DNA of 12,760 nt from Amoebophrya sp. AT5.2 (Eukaryota; Sar; Dinophyceae; Syndiniales; Amoebophryaceae): the NCBI GenBank assembly GCA_005223375.1, contig RXOD01005721.1:1-12760 (forward strand), read 5' to 3'. Both the position numbers and the translations under genes were made by a program. Of the stretch, positions 7,701 to 12,760 are shown one piece after another (within the stretch, counting starts at the first letter, position 1; each line of letters starts with the position of its first letter). The notes beneath the pieces were generated by a model. The model did not search any database. It was given only the letters and a program-made list of their open reading frames with translations, and was not told where the DNA came from.

Positions 7701-9258
7701 GGTCAGCGGCGTCTCGAAGCTGTCGAACACAAGGAAGGGGGAGCTGATCATAGTTATGGTCAGACCGATTCTGACCTATGGTCTGGTGGCTAGGCAGCTT
7801 GACGAGGGTGAGGTAAGGGAGCTCGCTGCGGTCGAGATGAAGATGTTGGCCACGGTGCTTGGCGTCCAGCCCTGGCAGAGGTGGCAGGGGCTGGTCACTG
7901 ACAACGAGGCGCGGCGCTGGGCCCAAATCCCACCCCTTTTGGCGCACCTAAAGTTCCTTCAGTCGCGCTTCCTGTCACATACGTTGAGAAGGGAAAGACA
8001 CGAGCTCCCTAGGGTTGCCTTGACGGGGCATTTCTTTCCTGACCCGGCCGTCCCGGGTGCAAACGTCTCTACGTACTTGGTCTCTTCCACGGACAACGCG
8101 CAGCTCGAGCCCAAGGCCAGGCGGGTGCCCGACGTACTTGCAAGCTTCCACAGGCACATGGCGGATTGCGGTATGCCGCCAGAGATGTTGCCCTTCCTGT
8201 CGAAGCCGCTGAGCCTGCTGAAGCAGGAACACGGGGCCAAGAAGGGTGAGGAGGAATACAGCAGGAACAAGCGCGTGATGCACGCGCTGGCGCGAAAGAG
8301 ATTCATCCTCGACTCGGTGCAGGACTGGAGCAGGGGAGACGAGGAAGAAGACCAGGAAGCCGCCGACAGACTCACCATAAGACACTTTGGCGATAAGAGG
8401 AACGAGAGGACGCGACGCGCACTGAGGTCCGAAGCTGTTGAGATGGGATGGGATGTAGGCGCTATTGAGATGGCTTATAGCGGGCCCAGCCTAGGCGCGG
8501 AGGGCTTCCTGCGTGGCGATGACTGCGGGATCTGCAGTGCTAGGCTGCGGGACGGGCGTGGAAGTAGTAGTGACATTAGATGTGACCCCGTCGACGAGCT
8601 GCGCGCATCCGACGAGCTGGTGATGCACCTGAGGACGGAGCACGGCTTGAGGGTCCCGGACACAAGCTCGGTGGCACGTGTTGCAATGGACGCTGAAGCG
8701 CGCGAGAAGCTGAAGGGATGGGAACAGCGTTTCCGGGATGCTGCCCTGACGCGGTGTGGAGAGGCGGTAAGCGAGGTCCGCCAGCGTGGCCAGCCGAGGG
8801 TGGGAAGGAACGCCGGGGCCCCGCTGCTCCGCTGCGAAAAATGCGGCATCAACTTCTCGACAACGGCTGGCGCGATGGAGAAGCACCAGGCAGCGCACGG
8901 GCGGGACGACTACATCTGGATCTACCAGGTAAAGGGGCCGCAGTACAGGGCAGCGGATCCGGAGCCGGACCTGAAAGACAAATTTAGGCCGGAGTACCAT
9001 TGCTACGACTCCACGAACGGAAGGCACCATGGGGGATCGGACGCAGTCTGTGTCAAGGTGACTCCGCCGGCGGATGCAGTGGTTCGGCAGCAGGATGGAG
9101 ACATCTTCGTAAGGTGTCGGCAGTGCAAAGCCGTAAACAGGAAGATCGGCCAAGGAGGGGTGATGATGGAGTTGGGCCATGCCGATCTGCTGGGCATTAG
9201 AAGAGTGCAAAATCATGAAAAGGCGTGCCGGCGCAAGCCGGAGGGCAGCGCGTCGTGA
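1753..9258 (+). CDS. LINE polyprotein: coiled coil, APE endonuclease, reverse transcriptase, Cys/His fingers
   Basis: This 2501-residue protein should nick a genomic target and copy its own RNA into it. Order of parts: acidic N-terminus; coiled coil (about 285-371); Gly-rich linker (about 463-490); charged low-complexity stretches with basic patches (e.g. 832-845); hydrophobic segment (881-902); endonuclease (about 1139-1435); reverse transcriptase core and following region (about 1665-2046); three Cys/His clusters (2258-2492). At 2501 residues it is about twice a usual LINE ORF2, because about 1,130 residues precede the endonuclease. This suggests an ORF1-like portion fused in frame; I saw no 2A-type NPGP motif between the parts. 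Start: ATG at 1753 is immediately followed by a second ATG at 1756, which has A at -3 and so the better context. The frame is open further upstream to 1603 without another ATG. Translation ends TGA, directly followed by TAA. No frameshift or internal stop is present. Confidence 0.95.
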   Translation: MMPEVRGSQLLGGETVDCVMYFDEEGFSEDEENKLVLFSKAKTKVEIGGGKTDGGEEGADVNMQDAEQIEHKFANELKLTGPKVVQKHRDRPCRTVGEKPDRVRIRREHLSESNPRNVVVPSGVMLEEYLFPTASGCGTRESRPQYVLPHGFHLMSVTQIMGGQAKSGGKGESRKRMMIQPGAVAGYFAPKQEAQEESEEMPAFPQNLDPLVRAAAVGDYVVGVLFWKRNQRAGKSMLATEPRLLRKVREPRDVVHAYSTTFPERPDDIEPSEELARVGDVAGMSFEELKVEIEKISTQAIEKRMQPLEDKVSTIEVGLKNLEEKTDHQHEMMSGQIRNLSDNLHENTSSIEKKVDENAAQTNEILRILKGEGGTAAGAFAAAATAAPARVLTKEFKRNMRENVLAVENAMHAGASYTFGRGESFTEMRRDIGTFFISDDAAVVGFERYHDNEEEISDVDLNGDGEVGGANGGGGNNLSLVGGATSLTSGLAGTQLSDASMRDQSQANAEEAGGGEESNIAGCLVQNRIILVLHGNEAAARQRITDGALSDCTASPDASGQAHDAPEVTPVNTFWTKVPRRRTLKGQSLSGNLRGSHIVGIGHSRIANKQNRHRCREREINHGNENRSRWNKFGVLLSEAEDSAAYESDGEETSTEEDVAAHEREDWRREAAGKRVGGGDDAFWRGVELPDCSTNSGCVVNGEIDVKKVEWFVFGNETKKEVTKEDGTDGKAAVSAAGVDVDKQPSECDGSKRPRCHRNGRQRAKRNRKDLNQWLLEDDDEFQKWTEKTKSNDGALDPRCVIAAGARGIARTTLFLIQLHRDWHERGVIIYRRRTRSARCGGRREHNAEGEEPSSGGPASRRGVGGVGSSRNASLRRQRSWLGCFVVFVCIVINLLMWPLFLDKVTNDLVHSKQRGDEGGIAGAGEAICPSSTVGGEVEREVAEPQVKTTTKRTSAVPGVKQSADGAATDAGPHATFDIGLHTGAATDVANEVVQPGKNLHALEATSSTGETAPEAAAHGSEPRGDLVGSGVASADGRKLENGEDAPVARRDNLQGGEPLAARQDDSQNEVIIVQELAGGGGRKTRGGVIADVGGDPDWEQDEGGVGDDSSDTTDPADHDLDPWWDVPIAEVAPSPGHNVLRIGAVNAESAGPGSDQLAEILEFARWRRLGVVALSEFDYVRAAIEHAELFHKMSRRAAAAGENVIEDEGVDAPPGPRWMHHANYDLLWTNGAGLLIIDKELRRQVRALHVEGREAELKRAVRWRPRIISLYLDEVVLAAAYSPTRDQTAAAEEFDRGLLELMTEAKKRKQDKWKFRVCLGDFNAQVRAEEFGGMSVHGGGGVKKSTARGRKLARRLNEQNFVLAGSHFEAADGDYATFSSALGSSEVDRAIVPGGCLPKCVGYRRIGLNVSSPYDPTGATQWNSKRYSHKALELSVEVRTKGQLREEGLEKKLRGMQIATTLPKEVVEQINAGLQKGIEENRGKFGLEGFQEHLIKVLPSMLVPRSKVKVPKKLSKNPPRLSEDATCRAKMWQIFSESESLVGGKTSCAITAEQATKQCEAVGSNPLHPGAAHLPIESEMSGLVDPLPRELVEGLDAPIGFREFKGAVNRSWQGGRAVDVHGLSGDALRFFNDASLRLLLEEINKELEGKTLADLGESLHFCKDSALFKGKGDRRDPDGYRFLVISPVVLKLVVRIYSDRLYSLLEDASFFDASQFGFRRKRGCLESLLLCGRLKEDMLHQRCDELHSVTAVFIDLRKAFPSTDWRLMQSTINALGLGESRCWANIQASHRSATHCFPGGVPFRLPHGTKEGCVSSPLLFAMAYTPAVRLWRRRCEQAGLVDTSGLRLVADDSNWHMARRDRVADLLVRDAADQVHRIHDLLFADDTTILTQLSQKLAKEVTEEALRARAAKPKRAPMELPVMTLMRATLTDAGMRENETKREQGDVALLDVRNLGAYTDSGTDVRVKVGKAWGAFHRLKRLVSGVSKLSNTRKGELIIVMVRPILTYGLVARQLDEGEVRELAAVEMKMLATVLGVQPWQRWQGLVTDNEARRWAQIPPLLAHLKFLQSRFLSHTLRRERHELPRVALTGHFFPDPAVPGANVSTYLVSSTDNAQLEPKARRVPDVLASFHRHMADCGMPPEMLPFLSKPLSLLKQEHGAKKGEEEYSRNKRVMHALARKRFILDSVQDWSRGDEEEDQEAADRLTIRHFGDKRNERTRRALRSEAVEMGWDVGAIEMAYSGPSLGAEGFLRGDDCGICSARLRDGRGSSSDIRCDPVDELRASDELVMHLRTEHGLRVPDTSSVARVAMDAEAREKLKGWEQRFRDAALTRCGEAVSEVRQRGQPRVGRNAGAPLLRCEKCGINFSTTAGAMEKHQAAHGRDDYIWIYQVKGPQYRAADPEPDLKDKFRPEYHCYDSTNGRHHGGSDAVCVKVTPPADAVVRQQDGDIFVRCRQCKAVNRKIGQGGVMMELGHADLLGIRRVQNHEKACRRKPEGSAS
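2605..2865 (+). other. Coiled-coil segment of the LINE protein (residues ~285-371)
   Basis: The segment starts at SFEELKVEIEKI and continues to NEILRILK. It is a long, charged, helix-favouring stretch almost free of Pro and Gly, with hydrophobic residues in roughly heptad spacing. In L1-type elements a coiled coil trimerises the separate ORF1 RNA-binding protein. Here it lies in the same chain as the polymerase, so an ORF1-like oligomerising role is an inference. I could not identify an RRM or CCHC knuckle next to it. Confidence 0.7.
4393..4458 (+). other. Hydrophobic, membrane-type segment in the LINE protein (residues 881-902)
   Basis: About 20 consecutive residues, WLGCFVVFVCIVINLLMWPL, are almost entirely hydrophobic. 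An Arg-rich stretch (LRRQR) precedes them and an acidic residue follows, so composition and flanks match a single transmembrane helix. The segment lies between the low-complexity N-terminal half and the endonuclease. A membrane anchor is not an expected part of a LINE polymerase. It could instead be a buried hydrophobic core helix. Confidence 0.55.
5167..6057 (+). other. APE-type endonuclease domain (residues ~1139-1435)
   Basis: The motifs of the exonuclease/endonuclease/phosphatase fold appear in order: Asn1147 in VLRIGAVN, Glu1177 in ALSEFD, Tyr1282 in AAYSPT, Asp1322 and Asn1324 in LGDFNAQ, Thr1378 in ATFSS, Asp1389 in SEVDRAIV, and His1430 in RYSHKA. In APE-bearing LINEs this domain nicks the target strand that primes cDNA synthesis. 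The last motif is usually Ser-Asp-His; here the middle position is Ser1429. All other expected metal-binding and catalytic residues that I can place are present, so activity seems plausible. Confidence 0.92.
6745..7890 (+). other. Reverse transcriptase domain (residues ~1665-2046)
   Basis: The fingers begin at LFKGKGDRRDPDGYR and continue through VISPVVLKLVVRI. Motif A is FIDLRKAFPSTDW with catalytic Asp1756. Motif B is KEGCVSSPLLFA (about 1811-1822). Motif C is LLFADDTTI with catalytic Asp1886 and Asp1887. The following region contains NLGAYTD and RPILTYG, matching the YLG and LLYG landmarks of LINE polymerases. Motif B carries Glu where LINEs usually have Gln before the Gly-Cys pair. The FADD form of motif C is normal for this class. 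I see no RNase H domain after it. Confidence 0.96.
8524..9228 (+). other. C-terminal Cys/His (zinc-finger-like) clusters, residues 2258-2492
   Basis: There are three clusters. The first is Cys2258-x2-Cys2261 with His2292-x4-His2297 after a long 30-residue gap. The second is Cys2361-x2-Cys2364-x13-His2378-x3-His2382, close to a classical C2H2 finger (CEKCGINF, then HQAAH). The third is Cys2455-x2-Cys2458 with His2488-x3-Cys2492, a C2HC arrangement with a long gap. They probably bind zinc and contact the element RNA or target DNA. Only the second matches a standard finger well; the others rest on spacing alone. Confidence 0.65.
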
Positions 9259-9316
9259 TAAATGAACTCTTCAACTCCTACCCCGCAGCTCTTTTTTAGT
9301 TGCATCAGTGGGTAAA
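9259..9316 (+). other. 3' untranslated region of the LINE
   Basis: This short stretch between the stop codon and the ACT-repeat tail begins with a second stop (TAA). It contains a T6 run at 9292-9297 and a weak 5-bp pairing (CAACT 9272-9276 with AGTTG 9298-9302). In LINEs the 3' region is what the element's own polymerase recognises. Here it is unusually short, so recognition may rest mainly on the tail and adjoining bases. This role is inferred. Confidence 0.6.
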
Positions 9317-9331
9317 ACTACTACTACTACT
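9317..9331 (+). repeat. (ACT)5 tail at the LINE 3' end
   Basis: Five perfect ACT units lie directly before the right target-site duplication. Many LINEs end in a simple repeat instead of poly(A), so the position marks this as the element's 3' terminus. The 5' flank carries a short similar run (ACTACTAGTA at about 1592-1601), which may reflect target preference or homology during insertion. Confidence 0.75.
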
Positions 9332-9344
9332 ACGGCCGTACATT
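9332..9344. repeat. Right target-site duplication of the LINE
   Basis: This is an exact copy of 1602-1614. With the T before it and the bases after it, the core forms a 10-bp palindrome, TACGGCCGTA (9331-9340). The duplication places host DNA at 9345 onward. Confidence 0.8.
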
Positions 9345-9520
9345 TTTATTTCGTAACCCACTCGTCCTCACCCCCCTCCGGTCTCAGACTCAGTCGCACG
9401 GGATCTTTTACCACACTGTCGCACGGGCAGAGTGTGATGCTCAGGCTCTTGACCTCGACTACTTTCTTATTTTACGCCCCACCTTCTACCTTTCTTGTGG
9501 TACCTACGTGGCTATACATA

Positions 9521-9600
9521 GACTCACTTCTTGTAGGACCTCACTTTTTATTTAGATTCACAGTGTTTAGATTTTATTTAGATTCTACAAGAAGTGAATC
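9521..9600. repeat. Inverted repeat with internal direct repeats
   Basis: Arms 9521-9536 and 9585-9600 pair at 15 of 16 positions (perfect core TCACTTCTTGTAG with CTACAAGAAGTGA) around a 48-base spacer. The spacer carries TTTTATTTAGATTC at 9546-9559 and again, identical, at 9572-9585, the second copy touching the right arm. The sequences next to the structure are also related: ACTCACTT at 9522-9529 and ATTCACTT at 9601-9608. It could be a very small non-autonomous mobile element, an introner-like element, or a structured RNA segment. One copy cannot decide. Confidence 0.6.
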
Positions 9601-9681
9601 ATTCACTTACAACGTGCTAAGCCTGGAAGAAGGAGAGGTGATCGGTTTTCTTCGTGGCATGACACGACGACCATGAGCATC

Positions 9682-9713
9682 CATTGACTCATTGAAAGTT
9701 TTGAAAGTCAATG
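9682..9713. repeat. Perfect 8-bp inverted repeat
   Basis: CATTGACT (9682-9689) and AGTCAATG (9706-9713) are perfect complements around a 16-base loop. A small hairpin is possible; no function is evident. Confidence 0.45.
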
Positions 9714-9968
9714 TTTATTTTTATATACATTGATTTACAAGTTAGTAGCTCGCGGGGATCTCTAAAAAGTTTCATTAAGTTCCATTGGGCCGGCTATGGG
9801 TGGGTCGAGCTTGCCACCGCCGATGCCGTAAACCCGCGGCAGATCGTGAGAAGCCGGACAAGTACAGACGGGTGGGGAGAGGAAGAAGGGGTGCTGCTCC
9901 GAGTTAAGTGCCGGCATCGGAGGTGATGTGTTAGCGGGGTGGGAGCGTTGCGCGCTACATCGACTGGT

Positions 9969-10057
9969 GTTGTAGCACTACTTACTAACTTCGCTACAAC
10001 TACTTCTACCTACCACTACCAGTGGAGTCACATTGACAGACTGACTGTCTGTTGTAG
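9969..10057. repeat. Cluster of short inverted repeats
   Basis: GTTGTAGC (9969-9976) pairs perfectly with GCTACAAC (9993-10000). GTTGTAG recurs at 10051-10057, so the middle arm could pair with either outer copy. Between them, ACAGAC (10036-10041) and GTCTGT (10047-10052) form a tight hairpin with a five-base loop. The alternative pairings make this a mutually exclusive fold on paper. It lies in non-coding DNA and no transcript is known. Confidence 0.4.
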
Positions 10058-10126
10058 AGTACCTTATCATTCCGTTCTGAAATACGCACACTAGGCTACG
10101 TCTGGGAAAGGCGCGCGCCGCAAACC

Positions 10127-10144
10127 TCCATCCATCCATCCATC
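10127..10144. repeat. (TCCA)4 microsatellite
   Basis: Four perfect TCCA units are followed by TC. This is a simple-sequence repeat in non-coding DNA. Confidence 0.8.
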
Positions 10145-10945
10145 GAGCGTAAGTAGATCGTAAGTCGGCCGGAATCAACCGCACGCGGTTACACAGGAAA
10201 CTACAAAGCGGGAGGACAAAAGTTTCTTTGACAACTTGAAATGGGCACGAAGAGTCCGAATCTTGCAACTCCACGCGATTCATTGGTAGCTCGACGGACC
10301 GAGCCTGTCGATCATTCGAACTTTATGAAGGACCGCAACAAGAAGGCCGGGGCTTTGATCTGCTGTACAGGACTCTGGGCCATGTCACTCTTAAATTTTT
10401 TTCGTTTCCGTTTGCCAAACTCAAATAATCTTGTATCTCATATGTTAATCGCGCGACAGGAGCTACTTATATAGATACCAAGTACATGGGCTATGTCGTG
10501 TTTTTTCGGTTAATGGTAAGTGGCGCCGCGTGATAATTGGTGATGGACGAGAACGCTGAGGGGGGCTAGGGGAGCTCTCTGTGCGAAAAGTACTTCGACT
10601 GAATCTGGAACACCTACACCACCAAATTTTCACTCGCCCATTGTGGTCTCATCCCTCGCATTGTGGATCCTCCAAACCCTCGCACTTTCCTGGAAGTACG
10701 CGGGCATGGGCGCGGTATTGTTCCCAAGGTCCGAGATTGGCTCGACGTGATCGCGACAGTGAGAGAACACATCGCAGTAGACTACACGAGGAAGTAACGG
10801 CAAATGACGTGTTTCTACACAGCACGCAGTGACGCTGACGCAGAAAGGGCGATCAATCTTACTCAGACGGCAGCACTCGCAGGGCTGAGCAGCTCCACTT
10901 CGCTTTGTAAAGCGCGACGAATTCGATCATCTTCGGATCCCTATA

Positions 10946-10971
10946 GGTCATGGTCAGTGGTCACGGTCAGT
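10946..10971. repeat. 13-bp tandem duplication
   Basis: GGTCATGGTCAGT is followed directly by GGTCACGGTCAGT, with one mismatch (T/C at position 6). Each unit itself contains two GGTCA half-units. It looks like a small slippage product, although GGTCA-type direct repeats can also be protein-binding sites. Confidence 0.6.
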
Positions 10972-11275
10972 CTCAGTAGAAGATCCAGCAAAGCTGTTGG
11001 CTACGCGGCGATCTATATCTCAAATGCCCTGCGGGAGGGGGAGGGCGTAGAACGGATAAGGATAGGCGGAGCGAAGTTGACTGCAGCTGTTTTACTTCAC
11101 TCAAAGTTTTCACCATCCAGTCACATTGAAGGTCGATCCGAAGGTTCCGTCAGAGTAGAAGTAAAAGGATGGCATTGCCTGCTCATTGACTGCTTTAAGA
11201 TTTTCGTTTTCCAGTTTATCATCTCGCCCTGGCGATAGATTCTGAAAAGCAGCGCCAGATCGTCTCCCCGGCGCC

Positions 11276-12760
11276 ATGTTGCGGTATGTGTGTCCCGAGC
11301 ACCAGGGGCCGTGTGAGACGGCTGTCCTCTACCCGGACGGGAGGGTGCACCAGCAGAATTTGAGCCCGGAATCCTTAGTACGGCCACGGAACATCGTTTC
11401 GGCTGAACTCGATCTTTCCAAGCGGCTGCTGACGGCCGAGCAAGTCGCCGACACGTTGAAGCAGCTCCGGTCGCTGCCGGACTGGGTGCCGCGCTTTTCG
11501 GGGGCAGTCCTTGTGCTGAACCTGGACCGGTGCAACCTTTCGGAGCTGCCTACCAGCGTCCGCGCCTTGGAGCAGCTCCGAGTGCTGAAGCTAACGCGAA
11601 ATCAGCTCAGGCCGTCTAGCCTGTTCGACCGCGCCGTCAGTCCCCCGGTCGGAGCAGTCCAAGCAGTCAAAAAAACCCTCCTTGGATGCGACGAGAGGAC
11701 AATAGCGGTGGGTCATCGCTTACCGGTGGGCAGCCTACCCATAGCCATACCAGATACAAAGTTGGGGAACTTTTTGGTAGCTGTGGGGCCGAAAATAATC
11801 GAACTGGACCTGCGGTTCAACAAGAAACTCGGCAGCCCGCAATTAGAGCGCGACCTTGAGCCCTTCACGAAAATATCGGCAGCGAGGAGAGTGATGGGCG
11901 GCCGAGCTGGCGACAGTGGGGACGATGTAAAAATCCAAATTTCGATGTGGGGGCAGCTGGTTGGCGCTCGTCCGTCCGATCGCGACGCGTGCACGCTGCG
12001 CGCCCAGCTCGAACCCTGGCCGACGCGCGAACTCCGCAAAAGGCTGGTGGCTGAGTTCGGATACGAAGGTAGTGCGGAGGACGTGGACAATTTGGAGAGA
12101 AGCGAAGTCATGGCAAAGCTGCTGGAAGGCTATGAAGCGGAAAGAGCAAGAAGAGAAAAGCAGCAGCTGGAGGGGCTTCCAAAGCAGAACAAGCTGGAGG
12201 AGCTTCAATTTGACGGAGCGCCACACTCTACTTCATTGGGCAGCATATTAAAGGAACGCCGTCGCGAGCTGCAGATGGGCGGTGGCCGAGCTCTCACATT
12301 TTACAACACGACAGCCGAACTGGTCTGCGCGAACTTGCGAGAGGAGCTGCTGCAGGCACTGAAAGCCTGGGCGGCCGAGATGGAGAAACGGAATAAGCCC
12401 CGCGAGCGCCCGAGTGTGAAAGCACAGAACTACATGATACTGAGACGCCGCGAGATCGACGACATCTTCGCAATAAACAATAACGGGGGCTCGGTACGGG
12501 GCGCGACACCAGCTCGTCGAACGACCGGCACCCCGGATGTTCACGTTCTCAAGCAAGAAGACACACCGACGAAGGCGTTTCTGAAGCAGAAGCGGTTGTA
12601 CGAGAAGAAGGCCCGACTGTGGGGCCACATATGGCGGATCGCGGAGAAGATAATTGCGGAGCACGATGCATCTTTTGCCGCGCACCAGTGGACGCAACTG
12701 GCGGTGACGCACAATTTTCAGGTTACAGCTCAAAAACATGCATTGTTAGACGCATCTTTT
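11276..12760 (+). CDS. LRR-like protein with SAP-like helical segment, 5' part
   Basis: From ATG 11276 the frame is open to the last base of the window, giving 495 codons with no stop, so the 3' end lies outside. The start follows an in-frame TGA at 11243 with no ATG between, and has G at -3. A Cys/His-rich N-terminus (VCPEHQGPC) precedes leucine-rich-repeat-like segments: AELDLSKRLL (43-52), a good LRR at 77-111 (VLVLNLDRCNLSELP, then LRVLKLTRNQL), and a partial one at 173-185 (KIIELDLRFNKKL). The stretch between 112 and 172 does not read as repeats. Residues about 241-286 (WPTRELRKRLVAEFG, then RSEVMAKLLEGY) resemble a SAP-type helix-loop-helix, often a nucleic-acid-binding module; this is a loose match. 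Residues after about 287 are charged and helical (RARREKQQ; KQKRLYEKKARLWGH). A protein-interaction scaffold is a fair guess; the specific function is unknown. Unannotated introns cannot be excluded. Confidence 0.7.
   Translation, partial: MLRYVCPEHQGPCETAVLYPDGRVHQQNLSPESLVRPRNIVSAELDLSKRLLTAEQVADTLKQLRSLPDWVPRFSGAVLVLNLDRCNLSELPTSVRALEQLRVLKLTRNQLRPSSLFDRAVSPPVGAVQAVKKTLLGCDERTIAVGHRLPVGSLPIAIPDTKLGNFLVAVGPKIIELDLRFNKKLGSPQLERDLEPFTKISAARRVMGGRAGDSGDDVKIQISMWGQLVGARPSDRDACTLRAQLEPWPTRELRKRLVAEFGYEGSAEDVDNLERSEVMAKLLEGYEAERARREKQQLEGLPKQNKLEELQFDGAPHSTSLGSILKERRRELQMGGGRALTFYNTTAELVCANLREELLQALKAWAAEMEKRNKPRERPSVKAQNYMILRRREIDDIFAINNNGGSVRGATPARRTTGTPDVHVLKQEDTPTKAFLKQKRLYEKKARLWGHIWRIAEKIIAEHDASFAAHQWTQLAVTHNFQVTAQKHALLDASF

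Larger units (their letters stand above)
1615..9331 (+). mobile_element. Non-LTR (LINE) retrotransposon, probably full-length or nearly so
   Basis: The element spans about 7.7 kb between two exact 13-bp direct repeats. It has a leader of about 138 bases, one 7.5-kb protein-coding frame with APE-type endonuclease and reverse transcriptase, a short 3' untranslated region and a terminal (ACT)5 run. There are no long terminal repeats and no integrase or protease domain, so this is not an LTR element. Endonuclease preceding RT, and the region after the RT core (NLGAYTD, then RPILTYG), place it among the APE-bearing LINEs (L1, CR1, Jockey and relatives) rather than R2-type elements with a C-terminal restriction-like nuclease. 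I cannot assign a clade without a tree. The intact frame and undecayed duplication suggest a young insertion. The left boundary is uncertain by a few bases, because a hexamer run (ATTAAC, ATTAGC, ATTAGC at 1612-1629) straddles the junction. The right boundary is ambiguous by two bases, because AC belongs both to the tail and to the duplication. Confidence 0.93.
9345..11275. other. Apparently non-coding region rich in small repeats
   Basis: I found no convincing gene here. Open frames exist (for example 9308-9676 and 10804-11238 on the plus strand), but they lack recognisable motifs, and the first overlaps the LINE end. The region is AT-richer than its neighbours in patches (9540-9600, 9710-9740, 10390-10480). 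It holds several hairpins, direct repeats and a TCCA microsatellite, listed separately. A 10-base direct repeat (GTCGCACGGG) occurs at 9393-9402 and 9418-9427, and CACACT/AGTGTG (9412-9417, 9431-9436) can pair. The last part must contain the 5' leader or promoter of the gene starting at 11276, but no TATA box or initiator stands out. Confidence 0.5.

Noticed and set aside
9308..9676. 122-codon plus-strand open frame spanning the LINE 3' junction.
   Set aside because: It starts inside the element and crosses the ACT tail and the target-site duplication. Its later part runs through the inverted-repeat structure and is Phe/Ser/Thr-rich, as expected of pyrimidine-rich DNA.
10804..11238. 144-codon plus-strand open frame in the intergenic region.
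   Set aside because: It has no recognisable motif and no clear coding signature, and it overlaps another open frame (10581-10832) in a different phase. It may be chance.
1..12760. CRISPR array, prokaryotic defence system or prophage.
   Set aside because: No regularly spaced repeats, no operon-like gene packing and no phage-type genes are visible. The only reverse transcriptase is clearly of LINE type with an APE endonuclease, not a retron or other bacterial RT.

Overview
The window looks like nuclear DNA of a eukaryote, probably a GC-rich unicellular protist or alga. It contains a non-LTR (LINE) retrotransposon, long GC-rich open frames without bacterial operon spacing or recognisable Shine-Dalgarno sites, AT-richer intergenic DNA with microsatellites and hairpins, and a leucine-rich-repeat protein. 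No marker fixes the lineage. I did not find a dinoflagellate-type spliced leader, and I do not name a species.

Layout: (i) 1-1291 holds the 3' part of an unrecognised, largely low-complexity frame that enters from upstream. (ii) 1292-1601 is an AT-richer spacer with an AATAAA hexamer. (iii) 1602-9344 is a complete-looking LINE insertion. An exact 13-bp direct repeat (1602-1614 and 9332-9344) brackets it as a probable target-site duplication, and it ends in an (ACT)5 tail. (iv) 9345-11275 is about 1.9 kb of apparently non-coding DNA rich in small inverted and direct repeats. (v) 11276-12760 is the 5' part of a protein gene with an LRR-like segment and a SAP-like helical segment, still open at the window edge.

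The LINE dominates the window. Its single uninterrupted 2501-residue frame carries, in order: an acidic N-terminus, a coiled coil, a glycine-rich linker, basic low-complexity stretches, one strongly hydrophobic membrane-type segment, an APE-type endonuclease, a LINE-type reverse transcriptase with its C-terminal region, and three Cys/His clusters of which the middle one is a near-canonical C2H2 finger. The expected mechanism is target-primed reverse transcription: the endonuclease nicks the target and the reverse transcriptase copies the element RNA from its ACT-repeat 3' end. Intact catalytic motifs, an unbroken 7.5-kb frame and a perfect duplication suggest a recent, possibly competent insertion.

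The most unusual points are the fusion of a roughly 1.1-kb-residue-scale N-terminal extension (about 1,130 residues) to the endonuclease/RT unit, the apparent membrane segment within it, the departures at two usually conserved catalytic-domain positions, and the reading frame that stays open through the whole 5' leader to the insertion junction.
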